A DNA stretch of 64,000 nucleotides from Ideonella_A sp963843805 (GTDB lineage Bacteria; Pseudomonadota; Gammaproteobacteria; Burkholderiales; Burkholderiaceae_C), in the NCBI GenBank assembly GCA_963843805.1, contig CAWJLY010000003.1:62001-126000 (forward strand), read 5' to 3'. Shown one piece after another: positions 38,437-48,594 of this stretch. Below the pieces are notes generated by a model. It did no database searches. It saw only the letters and a list, made by a program, of their open reading frames with translations, and was not told where the DNA came from. Position 1 is the first letter of the stretch. The number at the start of each line of letters is the position of its first letter. The translations under genes were made by a program, and so were the position numbers.

Positions 38437-40320
38437 CTAGTGGCGGTCGAGCAGGATCTGCCCGAAAAAGGCAGCGAGTTCGTCATGCGCGTGCAGCGGC
38501 AAGACGTTGGACACGTATTGATCAGGGCGGACCACGACCATCACGCCTTGTTCACGGTCGATGCCGCGCATCTCGAAAATGTCGGCGCCCGCCTTGAAAT
38601 CGGGGGTGTAGGCTTTTTCATAATCGATCAGCGCGAAGCATCCTTTGCGCGGCAGCAGGATCGACGGCAGTTTGTCCACCTGGATGTCGCGGTGCCCTTG
38701 CTGGAAGATCGCGCGAACGTCGATGACGCTGTCGATGTCGACCCCGCTCGGCGTGAAGCGACGGATCGGTGAACCGGGCGATCCGGCCAAAAATTCGGCG
38801 AGCTCGCGCAGCCGCTTGCCGCTCGGGTCGGCAAACATGTAGATGCGCCAGGCGCCGTCGGCACGGGCGGCATGGCCCAGCTGAACCGGCTTGGCGTCGG
38901 CAAGGCGCACGACGGGTGCCGAGTGAAATCGCATGCCGATCGTGAAACCCCTGGCCAGATTCTGGTGCGTCGCCGACTCGGCTGTCAGCACGGTGGTCGG
39001 CGCGTACCGGGTTGCCACACCGGCCGTGTAGCGGCCCGACTTCACGAAATAGGCCTGCAGCGCTTGTGGATCGACACCGCCGAGTTCCGGGCGGCTCGGA
39101 TCCTTCGGCTGCGACGCCATGATCGTCGACCACTCCTTGTCGAAATCGATGAGCCCCTGGGCAATGGCATGGCGCTCGGCGGAATAGGTGCGCAACAGCT
39201 CCGGCCTGGCACGTCCATCCAGCACCGAGGCCAGCTTCCAGCCGAGATTGAAGGCATCCTGCATCGAGACATTCATGCCCTGGCCGGCTTTCGCGCTGTG
39301 GGTGTGGCAGGCGTCGCCAGCGATGAAGACGCGCGGCAGACGCCAGCCGAGCTGGTCGGCCGGCACATCGTCGAACCGATCGGTGACCCGCTGACCAACC
39401 TGATACACCGCGAACCAGACCACACTCTTCACGTCAAGCGTATACGGGCGAAGCACGCGCTGCGCGGTTGCGATGACCGACTCCTGGGTATGCTTGCCAC
39501 GGAAGGCCTCGCGGTCGCTCGGGTCGATGTCGCCGAGGTCGACGTAGAGCCTCACCAGGTAACCACCCTCGCGCGGGATGAGCAGGATGTTGCCCTCGTC
39601 AGCCGACTGGATAGCAGCTTTGAGGCGGATATCCGGAAAGTCGGTGGTGGCCAGCATGTCGACCACGCCCCAGGCATGGTTGGCGAAGTCGCCGCGCGGC
39701 ACGGCACCAATCGAAGCACGCACCAGGCTGCGTGCGCCGTCGCAGCCAACCACATATTTGGCCCGGACGGTGGTCTGCGATCCCCTCGCCAGGTCGCGCA
39801 GCGTGACCACGACCGGATACTCACCTTCGGATTCGACTTTCAGCGTGACGAATTCCAGCCCGTAGTTGGCCTCGAGCCGTGTCGGCGACAAACGCATGTA
39901 GTCGAGCAGGTATTGCTGCAGGCGTGCCTGGTTGACGATGAGGTGCGGAAACTCCGACAGGCCGTCCTCGGTGTCCTGGATCCGGCCGGTACGCTCGATC
40001 CGTGTCCGGTCTTCTTTCGATGGCCGCCAGAAAACGGTCTCGTTGACCCAATAGGCCTCGCGCATCAGCTTCTGCCCGAGCCCGAAAGCCTCGAACATCT
40101 CTACCGTGCGACAAGCAATGCCGTCTGCCTGACCGACCCGCAGCGGGCCATCGCGACGCTCGATCAGTCGGGTGCTGATGCCCGGAAAATTCGACAGCTG
40201 CGCGGCCAGCAAGGCCCCTGCAGGCCCGCTGCCGACGACAAGAACATCGACGGCGCCCGGAAGCTTCGCCGCCAGCATGTCGGGGTCCCCTGGGGTGTAG
40301 CCGTTCAGATAAAACTGCAT
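38437..40320 (-). CDS. FAD-dependent phenol/3-hydroxybenzoate monooxygenase family protein
   Basis: 627 residues, the length of 3-hydroxybenzoate 4-monooxygenase (MobA) and phenol 2-monooxygenases. It has DVLVVGSGPAGALLAAQLSN (FAD ADP-binding), RVGQADGIACRTVEMFEAFG, VGCDGARSLVRASIG (DG motif) and RVFIAGDACHTHSAKAGQGM (GD motif), then a C-terminal thioredoxin-like dimerisation domain (about 450-620). It is first of three genes on the minus strand and would define the pathway's entry step, hydroxylating a meta-substituted phenolic acid to a protocatechuate-like product. Substrate inferred from family only. Frame intact. Confidence 0.88.
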   Translation of the reverse strand: MQFYLNGYTPGDPDMLAAKLPGAVDVLVVGSGPAGALLAAQLSNFPGISTRLIERRDGPLRVGQADGIACRTVEMFEAFGLGQKLMREAYWVNETVFWRPSKEDRTRIERTGRIQDTEDGLSEFPHLIVNQARLQQYLLDYMRLSPTRLEANYGLEFVTLKVESEGEYPVVVTLRDLARGSQTTVRAKYVVGCDGARSLVRASIGAVPRGDFANHAWGVVDMLATTDFPDIRLKAAIQSADEGNILLIPREGGYLVRLYVDLGDIDPSDREAFRGKHTQESVIATAQRVLRPYTLDVKSVVWFAVYQVGQRVTDRFDDVPADQLGWRLPRVFIAGDACHTHSAKAGQGMNVSMQDAFNLGWKLASVLDGRARPELLRTYSAERHAIAQGLIDFDKEWSTIMASQPKDPSRPELGGVDPQALQAYFVKSGRYTAGVATRYAPTTVLTAESATHQNLARGFTIGMRFHSAPVVRLADAKPVQLGHAARADGAWRIYMFADPSGKRLRELAEFLAGSPGSPIRRFTPSGVDIDSVIDVRAIFQQGHRDIQVDKLPSILLPRKGCFALIDYEKAYTPDFKAGADIFEMRGIDREQGVMVVVRPDQYVSNVLPLHAHDELAAFFGQILLDRH

Positions 40321-40434
40321 GTTTCCTCCGTCGTCAGGCCCACCTGTCAGCTCGCCCGGCCTTCATGCCCGAAGTGAAGACCGAATCACCTGCAACTGGC
40401 GGCAGACAAGTCTAAGTCGCCTTGCTGCAGCAGC

Positions 40435-40920
40435 TCACTCCTTGGGCGAGTGACGGGTGACAGTCAGCGGGGCGACCACGCCGACGGCGGTCCACGGCTG
40501 CGAGGCAAAGCCGAACTCGGCCACCGCGCAGGTCGGCATGTCGACGATGGCATTCGACAACTGGTGCGCCAGCTCGGTGAACTCGGGGTTGTGGCCGAAC
40601 AGCATGACCTGTTGCCGGTCGGGATCGAGGCCGTGGACAATTGCAAGCAACACGCCAACGCTGCCTGCATACAAGCGTTCATCAACGAGGATGTCGGCGC
40701 GGCCGTAGCCGAGCTGGTCGGCAAACAGCCGAGCCGTTGACAACGCGCGCAGGGCAGGGCTGGAGATCATCAGGTCCGGCACCAACCTGCGCGCTGCAAG
40801 GCTTGCGCCCATCGTCGCGGCATCCTGCTTGCCGCGCTCCGTCAACGGCCGCTCGCGATCGGACCTGGCCGCGCTGCCATTGCTGGCATGGGCATGCCGA
40901 ACCAGAATCAAGGTGCTCAT
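40435..40920 (-). CDS. sixA: SixA-type phosphohistidine phosphatase
   Basis: 161 residues of the histidine phosphatase superfamily, dephosphorylating phosphohistidine on phosphorelay or PTS proteins. It begins MSTLILVRHAHASNGSAARS with the catalytic RHA motif, then RPLTERGKQDA, ISSPALRALSTARLFA and VMLFGHNPEFTELAHQL with the second histidine. The start at 40920 is preferred because GGAG lies eight bases before it; the open frame extends upstream without coding character. It is divergent from the LacI-family gene. Confidence 0.88.
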   Translation of the reverse strand: MSTLILVRHAHASNGSAARSDRERPLTERGKQDAATMGASLAARRLVPDLMISSPALRALSTARLFADQLGYGRADILVDERLYAGSVGVLLAIVHGLDPDRQQVMLFGHNPEFTELAHQLSNAIVDMPTCAVAEFGFASQPWTAVGVVAPLTVTRHSPKE

Positions 40921-41117
40921 CGTCATGTCTCCAGGCGTCTGACTATTTTCGGTGCCCCGCTGCCTCGATGCTACGACGGGCCGCGGCCAACACCGGTTCA
41001 TCGTTCGGTCGTTGCTTGTCCAGACGTGACGGCCGATCCGGACAAGGGCAAGTGGTGGATGCCTCAGCGGGAAGCCGGGCAATCGGTGATTCGACAAGCT
41101 CGGCTAGCATCACCGGG

Positions 41118-42169
41118 ATGTCATCTTCTGATTCGGACGCCACCATCAGCGCCAGCCCTGTGTCCCACAGGCGCCCGACCAGCATCACGGTTCACGATGT
41201 CGCCCGTGAGGCCGGGGTCTCTGCGATGACGGTGTCGCGCGCCGTCAATGCACCCGACCGCATGCCCGAGGCGACGCTGGCCAAGGTCCGCGCAGCCATC
41301 ATCAAGACGGGTTATGTTCCCAACCTGTTGGCCGGAGGCTTGCGATCGCAGCAAGAGCCGTTTCGTCGCCGCGCTGGTGCCGACGCTGATCGGCCCGGTG
41401 TTCAACGAGACGGTGCAGGCGTTGACCTCCGAACTGAGCCGTCGTGGCTATCAGTTGATGCTCGGCCAGACCGGTTATGCCGACTCCCGGGAAGAAGACC
41501 TGCTCGACGCGATCATCGGCCGCCGCCCCGACGGCATCGTGCTGACCGGCACCATGCATTCGGCTGAAGACACGACGCAAGCTGATCGCCTCGGGCATTC
41601 CGGTGGTCGAGACCTGGGACACGACGACCACGCCGATCGACATGCTGGTCGGCTTCTCGCACGCCGCCGCTGCCGAGGCCGTATGTCGGTACTTCCACGC
41701 GGCCGGGCGACGCCGGCTGGCCGTGATCGGCGCCGACGACGAGCGGGCGGTACGCCGCGAAAAGGCCTTCGTCGATATGGCGCGCCGATTGCGCCTGCCC
41801 GAAGCCGCGCAATTCATCAGGTGAGTGCGCCCACCACACTGGGCAGCGGACGCAGCGGCCTGCGCGTACTGCTCGAAAAACACCCGGACATCGACGCGCT
41901 GTTCTGCAGCTCCGATCTGCTGGCACTCGGCGTGCTGATCGAGGCGCAGACCCTCGGCATCGCGGTGCCGAAGCGGCTGGCGCGTGATCGGCTTCGGCGA
42001 CCATGAATTTGCCCGCGATCTGCAGCCGGCGCTGACCACGGTGCGGATCGACGGCAGCCGAATCGGACGGGAAGCGGCGCGCTGCATCGTCGAGCGGGTC
42101 GAGGGCAACCATCTACCCGGTTCGATGATCGATATCGGCTTCAAGATCATCGAACGTAGCAGCAGCTGA
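41118..42169 (+). CDS. LacI-family transcriptional regulator, frameshifted
   Basis: N-terminal HTH of LacI type: ITVHDVAREAGVSAMTVSRAVN then GYVPNLLAGGLRS. The sugar-binding domain follows as VAALVPTLIGPVFNETVQAL, YQLMLGQTGYADSREEDLL, GIPVVETWDTTTTPIDMLVG, ALFCSSDLLALGVLIEAQ and VIGFGDHEFARDLQPALTTVRI, which recalls GntR/IdnR-like regulators of gluconate-type acids. Frame changes lie near 41345, 41578, 41822 and 41990 (three extra bases, one missing) although the DNA to the left is clean for almost 15 kb, so real inactivation cannot be excluded. Downstream lie a palindromic operator, a GH3 gene and glucarate dehydratase. Confidence 0.87.
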
Positions 42170-42267
42170 TTCCTACTCAGACCCTGGGTTGTCACCGCTT
42201 GCGCAGGCGGCGTTGCTGGGATCTAGGGTTTGTACTGAATGGCAAATCATTGACGACCGATTGCGGT

Positions 42268-42303
42268 ATCGTTAACAATGCACTGAATGTTAACCTTAAC
42301 ATT
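42268..42303. promoter_or_regulatory. Paired GTTAAC palindromes upstream of the GH3 gene
   Basis: AATGTTAACCTTAACATT (42286-42303) is a perfect inverted repeat with eight-base arms around a CC centre. A second imperfect palindrome, ATCGTTAACAAT (42268-42279), has its centre 21 bases upstream, two helical turns away. Size, AT-rich outer arms and place, just after a LacI-family gene and 38 bases before the GH3 start codon, fit operators of a LacI-type repressor. Recognition by the adjacent regulator is inferred. Confidence 0.6.
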
Positions 42304-42341
42304 TTCGTGAACCATTCAACTTTTGGCCAGCAGGAGACGAT

Positions 42342-44523
42342 ATGAGCGGCAGATCCAGATCGGAATCGAAGGGCTTCAGCCCGCACTACAACGTGGTGGC
42401 AAAGGGCGCGTCGCTGAGTGCTATCAGCGCCGTGCTGATGATCAGCGGTTGCGGCGGTAGCGATGACTCGCCGACGGTCGTGCAAGCCACACTCAGCGCG
42501 CGGTCGAAGGCAAAGTTGACCGTGGATACCTTTCAATTCAAGGACTTGAATGGCAATGGCAAGCTTGATCCCTATGAAGATTGGCGCCTATCGCCCGAGC
42601 AACGCGCCAACGATCTTCTCGCCAAGATGACACTTGCGGAAAAGGCAGGCATTGTCAACGCGAGCAACATCACACCGATCGGCGGCAACTACGCATCGGC
42701 AGAAATCGGTGGAAATCCCGCCTGCGCTGCCGGCGAAACCGGTAAGAAGTATCTATGTGAGATCACCAGCGGTTCCGGGGCAGCCGGGATTTGGGGCACG
42801 ACCCGAATGATCAACGAATACAACGGTCGATACTTCATCCTTCGATCTAACCCACCCACTAAAACATTGGCGACCTATCTGAACAGTTTCCAGGAGGTCG
42901 CTGAGGAATCGCGGCTTGGTATTCCGGCTGTAATTATTTCAAACCCGAGAAATCACGCTGCCGCCGGGTTAGGTCTGTCTGAAGCCTCTGGCGTCTTTTC
43001 TTATTGGCCAGGAACTTTGGGGCTGGCGGCCACTCAAGACCCGGCGCTGGTTCGCGACTTCGCGGAGACGGCGGCCAAAGAATGGCGGGCCACCGGAATT
43101 CGCAAGGGATACATGTATCAAGTTGAAGCCGCCACGGAACCCCGCTGGACGCGCAACAACGGCACCTTTGGTGAAGACCCAGACCTTGTCGCGAATATCT
43201 CTCGGGAACTTGTTCTTGGTTTCCAGGGCGCCACGCTCGGTCCGGATTCCATCGCATTGACCATGAAACATTATCCTGGCAACGGTATCGCGGTTCGAGG
43301 GGTGGATTCTCACGACGAGCCTGGTAAATTCGCGATCTATTCGACAGCAGGCAGCTTGGTAAAGTACCAGCTGAAGGGATTTCAGGCGGCCATGGATGCT
43401 GGCGTCTCATCGATAATGACCAACTACCAGCAACCGAGGAATGCGGGTTCAGCGACACAATTGCCTCAGTCCTACTGGTACACCTTGGCCCAACAATTCG
43501 AAGAAGTCGGTCAGGCTTACAACGCCAAATTTATCGCCTATGCGCTTGAGGTCATGGGATTCAAAGGATATTTGAATACCGATAGTCAAGTTGCTGTGGA
43601 TGGCAACCAGGTCTGGGGCGTCGAGAATCTGACAGTGATGCAGCGCTTGGCAAAATCATTGAATGGTGGCATCAGCTTACTGTCAATCGCCTCATCAGGA
43701 CTTGCAACAGCCAATCCGATTGTTGCGCCTAAAGAAATCGTCCGAGCGATCAGTACTGGATTGGTGTCGGAAGCAACCTTGGATAAGGCGGTAGTGAGAC
43801 TTCTGAAAGAGATGTTTACTCTCGGGTTGTTCGAGAATCCGTATGTGGACCCGATAGCAGCCGAGACTGTCGTTCATTCTGCCTCAGCCCAAGCGAAGGC
43901 AGATATCGCACAGCGCAAATCCGTCGTGCTATTGAAGAATGATGGCAATGTCCTGCCGTTGGTCAAAACGTCGTCCGGCTACGGTCAAGATCTATGGCGA
44001 AGTATTCGCTAGGGCGAACGCTGCGACGTTGACAACCGCCTTGCGAACAAAATTGGCGACGCAGTATCCGACGGCCACGATTGTCACGGACTACAATCTG
44101 GCTACTCATGCCATATTGATCGTACAGCCCAGCACATTTACAGGGACAGATGCCCAAGGGCCGTATGTCAAGATCGCCTTGGACACGGAAACCGGAGTCG
44201 ATGTTGCCAAGATCCAGGCCATCGAAGCAAAGGCAAAAACGATCATCTCGGTCAACTTGGGTCAGCCGTGGCTCCTCAATGCGATCGAGCCTGCCGCCGC
44301 TGCGATCGTCGGAACCTATGACATCACTTCAGATGCGCTGTTCGATGTGATTACTGGTGTATTCAAGCCCACCGGCGGTCTTTCGATGGGCATTCCAAAG
44401 GATCAGGCTGCCATCGACGCAAACGCTTCCGACGTCCCTGGCAACTATGAGTCGTACGACTATGCGTACAAGGACTCGAAGGGAAATACATACAAGTTCG
44501 GATACGGACTCAGATACAACTGA
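42342..44523 (+). CDS. Glycoside hydrolase family 3 lipoprotein (one frameshift)
   Basis: About 726 residues after repair. A signal with lipobox ends VLMISGCGGS. Next comes an EF-hand-like DLNGNGKLDPYEDWR, typical just before the GH3 domain, then LLAKMTLAEKAGI, GIPAVIISNPRNHA, TMKHYPGNG and VMGFKGYLNTDSQVA, whose Asp aligns with the catalytic nucleophile. The C-terminal domain (KIYGEVFARANAATLTTALR onwards) lies in the next frame after an extra base near 43975. The bases here are visibly less GC-rich than the neighbours, suggesting acquisition. It is probably anchored to the outer membrane and removes terminal beta-linked sugars. Substrate unknown. RBS CAGGAG precedes ATG 42342. Confidence 0.85.
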
Positions 44524-44810
44524 TTGACGCTCGCGTTCTTGCGGTGGCACTGTCGCCTTGATGGGATGGTGCCGTTCCGCAATTATCAGTTGCACAACTT
44601 CATCTCTGTCTGAGCCGACTGACATAAATCGGATTCGACAGGCCAAGCACCCGCCTCAGCCATGCGCGCCGATTCGCTGAGATTTGCCGAAACATCAGCT
44701 CAGTTGCCACTCGGCTTATGAAGCGCCTGGCGTAGAGGATTGCCTACAGGACACCGCGGCACGGCCTCATCTAAGCCAGAATCCGGCAACGCGAATAACG
44801 AGGAGAACCT
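44524..44810. other. GH3-gudD spacer
   Basis: 287 bases with no convincing ORF, RNA or operator. It has lower GC like the GH3 gene. AGGAG lies just before the TTG start of the next gene. No GTTAAC palindrome like the one upstream of the GH3 gene is present here, so shared LacI control of gudD is not supported by this spacer itself. Confidence 0.4.
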
Positions 44811-46137
44811 TTGCCCACCCCATTGATTACCCAGCTCCAAGTCATCCCTGTCGCCGGCCGCGACAGCATGCTGATGAACCTGAGCGGCGCCCACGGGCCG
44901 TTTTTCACCCGCAACATCGTCATCCTCACCGACAGTGCCGGCCACAGCGGCGTCGGCGAGGTGCCGGGCGGCGAGAAGATCCGCCAGACGCTGGAGGATG
45001 CGCGCGAGTTGCTGATCGGCCAGCCGATCGGCAACCATCTGCAGATCCTGCAACGGGCACAGCGCCAGATTTGCCGACCGCGATGTCGGCGGCCGCGGCC
45101 TGCAGACCTTCGATCTGCGCATCGCGATCCATGCGGTCACCGCGCTCGAATCGGCGCTGCTCGATCTGCTCGGCCAGCACCTCGAGGTGCCGGTCGCCGC
45201 GCTGCTGGGCGAAGGCCAGCAGCGCGACAAGGTCGAGATGCTCGGTTACCTGTTTTTCATCGGTGACCGAGCCAAGACCGATCTGCCCTACGTCACCGAT
45301 CCGGGCGCTGCCGACAGCTGGTCACGGCTGCGTCACGAGGTGGCGATGACGCCCGAATCGGTGGTCAGGCTTGCCGAGGCGGCCTACGAGCGCTACGGTT
45401 TCAACGATTTCAAGCTGAAGGGTGGCGTGTTGAGCGGTGAGGACGAAGTGGCGGCGGTGACCGCCATCCACGAACGTTTTCCGCAAGCTCGCGTGACGCT
45501 CGACCCGAATGGCGGCTGGCTGCTGAAAGATGCAATCCGCCTGATGCGCGACGCGCGCGACGTCGTTGCCTATGCCGAAGACCCGTGCGGCGCCGAAGAC
45601 GGTTTCTCGGGCCGCGAAGTGATGGCCGAATTCCGCCGCGCCACCGGCCTGCCGACGGCAACCAACATGATCGCCACCGATTGGCGGCAGCTCAGCCATG
45701 CGCTGTCGCTGCAGTCGGTCGACATCCCGCTGGCCGATCCGCATTTCTGGACCATGGCCGGCTCGGTGCGCGTGGCGCAGACCTGCCGCGATTGGGGCCT
45801 GACCTGGGGTTCGCATTCGAACAACCACTTCGACATCTCGCTGGCGATGTTCACCCATGTCGGCGCCGCCGCACCGGGCAAGGTCACCGCGATCGATACC
45901 CACTGGATCTGGCAGGACGGCCAGCGCCTGACGAAGGAGCCGCTGCAGATCGAGGGCGGCTTCGTCGAGGTGCCGAAGAAGCCCGGCCTTGGCATCGAGC
46001 TCGACATGGCCGAGGTCGAAAAAGCGCACCAGCTCTACAAGCAACACGGTCTTGGTTCACGCGACGACGCGACGGCCATGCAGTACCTGATTCCGAACTG
46101 GAAGTTCGATCCGAAGCGGCCTTGCATGGTGAGGTGA
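44811..46137 (+). CDS. gudD: Glucarate dehydratase (one frameshift)
   Basis: Enolase-superfamily enzyme dehydrating D-glucarate to 5-keto-4-deoxyglucarate. It starts at TTG 44811 behind GAGGAGAACC and reads PTPLITQLQVIPVAGRDSML. Family motifs are NDFKLKGGVLSGEDEV (KxK lysines), VTLDPNGGWLLKDAI (metal-ligand Asp), YAEDPCGAEDGFSGREVMAE, TNMIATDWRQLSH and GSHSNNHFDISLAMFTHV with the catalytic histidine. Total length of about 441 residues equals GudD. One frame change near 45068 (extra base before FADRDVGG). No uptake or aldolase gene follows; the next gene is a metal ATPase. Confidence 0.93.
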
Positions 46138-46181
46138 GGGCAGCGTTGGCCTAAAACTGTTACCTGGTTTGTAATCGCTGC

Positions 46182-48518
46182 ATGGCTCATGATCATGTTC
46201 ACGACGACAACACCCATGCCGCTGCGCATCACCATCTGAAAGAGCCCGCAAACGGCTCGCACGGCACCGCCTCCGCACCGCCAGACAGCACCTGCAGCGC
46301 CGGCTGCGGACCGGCCGGCCGCGCCTCCACTCCGGTGTCGGGCCCTCACACGCCGGGTTTGCGTTTTCGCATCCCTGCGATGGATTGTTCGAGCGAGGAA
46401 GCCGAAATTCGCCGTGCCGTCGACGGCATCGAAGGCATCCGGTCGATGATTTTTCGGCTCGGCGAGCGCAGCCTGCGCCTCGATGCCTCGCCTGAGATTG
46501 CCGAGCACGCCGCCGCTGCGATCCGTCGCGTCGGTTTCGACGTGCAGCCATGGCCCGACGCGACGGCCGGTGACGGCGGGGCGCACGCTGCGGGCGTCGA
46601 TCACGATCACGAACATGCGCCGGAAGTCGGACTGCCCCGTCTGCTGACGGCGCTGGCGTTGGCAAGCGCAGCCGAGTTGCTGTCGTTTTTGCTGCCCGAC
46701 ACCTTGCCGTACAAACTGATGGGTGGAGCGCTCGCCGGCGCGGCCATCTTTGCCGCAGGCTTCGATGTCTTCAAGAAAGGCCTGACCGCGCTGCGCCATG
46801 GGCGCCTCAACATCAATGCCTTGATGACGGTGGCGGTGGCCGGTGCCTTCGTGATCGGCCAATGGCCGGAGGCGGCGATGGTGATGGCGCTGTACGCCAT
46901 CGCCGAACTGATCGAGGCGCGGGCCGTCGACCGCGCGCGCAATGCAATCGGCGGGCTGCTGGCGATGGCGCCGGAAGAAGCCAGCCTGCGCCAGCCGGAT
47001 GGAAGTTGGCTGATGGTTGCGGTCGCCGCGGCACCAGTGGGTGCCGTGGTGCGGGTGCGGCCAGGCGAGCGGGTGCCGCTGGACGGTGTGATCGTCGACG
47101 GCAGTTCGGCGATCGACCAGGCTCCGGTCACCGGCGAAAGCATCCCGGTCGACAAAGGGCCGGGCGATCCCGTCTTTGCAGGCACCATCAACCAGACCGC
47201 CAGCTTCGAGCTGCAGGTGAGTGCGTTGGCGTCTGACTCGACGCTGGCGCGAATCATCCATGCGGTCGAACAGGCGCAGGGCAGCCGCGCGCCCACCCAG
47301 CGGTTCGTCGACCGGTTTGCGGCGATCTATACGCCGGCGGTTTTCGTGATGGCTCTGGCCGTTGCATTGGCAGGGCCGTGGCTGTTCGGCTGGACATGGC
47401 TGGTGGCGATCTACAAGGCGCTGGTGCTGCTGGTGATTGCCTGTCCGTGTGCACTGGTGATCTCGACGCCGGTGACGGTCGTCAGCGGGCTCGCTGCAGC
47501 GGCGCGGCGTGGCATCCTGATCAAGGGCGGCGTGCACCTCGAACAGGCCCGCCTGATCAAGGCCATTGCGTTCGACAAGACCGGAACCATCACCGAAGGC
47601 AAACCTCGACTGGTCGAGTGGACAGTTGTCGACGCAGGCTCCGAGCGGTCTGACGTGCAGCGCATTGCCGCGGCACTTGCCGGTCAATCGGATCACCCGG
47701 TGTCGAAGGCGATTGCCGGCGCGCTCGGCAGCGGTGCCGAGGCGCTTGGTGTCGAAGCGAAAAATTTCTCCGCCATGGCTGGCCGCGGTGTGGCCGCTGA
47801 TGTGGACGGCACCGGCTACGTGCTGGGAAACCAGCGCCTGATCGAAGAGCGCGGCCAATCGTCGCCAGCCCTCCAGGCCAGTCTGCAACTACACGAGCAG
47901 GCGGGCCGCACGGTCAGCCTGCTTGCCTGCGCTTCGGGCGTGCTGGCCGTCTTTGCGGTGGCTGACACCATCAAGTCATCGTCGAAGCAGGCCATCGTCG
48001 AACTCGCAGCCCTGGGGGTTGTGCCCGTCATGCTGACCGGCGACAACCAGGTCACCGCGCTGGCGATCGCGGGTGATGCCGGGCTGAGCGATGTGCGCGG
48101 CAATTTGCTGCCTGAGCACAAACTCGCCGCCATCGAGGCGCTTCAGGTGCAGTACGGACCGACGGCGATGACCGGCGACGGCATCAACGATGCGCCCGCC
48201 CTGGCCCGTGCCGATCTGGGTGTGGCCATGGGTGCGGCGGGTACCGACATCGCAATGGAAGCCGCCGATGTCGTGGTGATGAACGACGACCTGCGCCGCA
48301 TACCCGAGACGATCCGCCTGTCGCGCAAGACGCATCAGGTGTTGTGGCAGAACATCTCGCTGGCACTCGGCATCAAGTCGGTGTTTCTGGTGCTTGCGCT
48401 GTTCGGCAATGCCAGCATGTGGATGGCGGTGTTTGCCGACATGGGTGCCAGTCTGCTGGTGGTGTTCAACGGACTGCGGCTGCTGCGAGCGACTCGACGC
48501 GACGACGTGCCGAACTGA
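46182..48518 (+). CDS. Heavy-metal P1B-type ATPase (Zn/Cd/Pb)
   Basis: 778-residue metal efflux ATPase in the inner membrane. A His-rich N-terminus (HDHVHDDNTHAAAHHH) is followed by an HMA-like domain with MDCSSEEAEI, a CxxE site typical of Zn/Cd/Pb pumps, and a second His stretch DHDHEH. The CPC motif lies in VIACPCALVIS, the phosphorylation site is AFDKTGTITEGK, the hinge TGDGINDAPALA, and HP motif SDHPVSKAI. The combination matches the ZntA/CadA group. No regulator of the MerR or ArsR type is adjacent. Frame intact. Confidence 0.92.
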   Translation: MAHDHVHDDNTHAAAHHHLKEPANGSHGTASAPPDSTCSAGCGPAGRASTPVSGPHTPGLRFRIPAMDCSSEEAEIRRAVDGIEGIRSMIFRLGERSLRLDASPEIAEHAAAAIRRVGFDVQPWPDATAGDGGAHAAGVDHDHEHAPEVGLPRLLTALALASAAELLSFLLPDTLPYKLMGGALAGAAIFAAGFDVFKKGLTALRHGRLNINALMTVAVAGAFVIGQWPEAAMVMALYAIAELIEARAVDRARNAIGGLLAMAPEEASLRQPDGSWLMVAVAAAPVGAVVRVRPGERVPLDGVIVDGSSAIDQAPVTGESIPVDKGPGDPVFAGTINQTASFELQVSALASDSTLARIIHAVEQAQGSRAPTQRFVDRFAAIYTPAVFVMALAVALAGPWLFGWTWLVAIYKALVLLVIACPCALVISTPVTVVSGLAAAARRGILIKGGVHLEQARLIKAIAFDKTGTITEGKPRLVEWTVVDAGSERSDVQRIAAALAGQSDHPVSKAIAGALGSGAEALGVEAKNFSAMAGRGVAADVDGTGYVLGNQRLIEERGQSSPALQASLQLHEQAGRTVSLLACASGVLAVFAVADTIKSSSKQAIVELAALGVVPVMLTGDNQVTALAIAGDAGLSDVRGNLLPEHKLAAIEALQVQYGPTAMTGDGINDAPALARADLGVAMGAAGTDIAMEAADVVVMNDDLRRIPETIRLSRKTHQVLWQNISLALGIKSVFLVLALFGNASMWMAVFADMGASLLVVFNGLRLLRATRRDDVPN

Positions 48519-48594
48519 CTGTTTGCCGCGTGACGATGTTTTGACGGGCCGAGGTTCTCGTCGCCCATGAAGGTGGCGCCGCCGGTCCTGCAGT

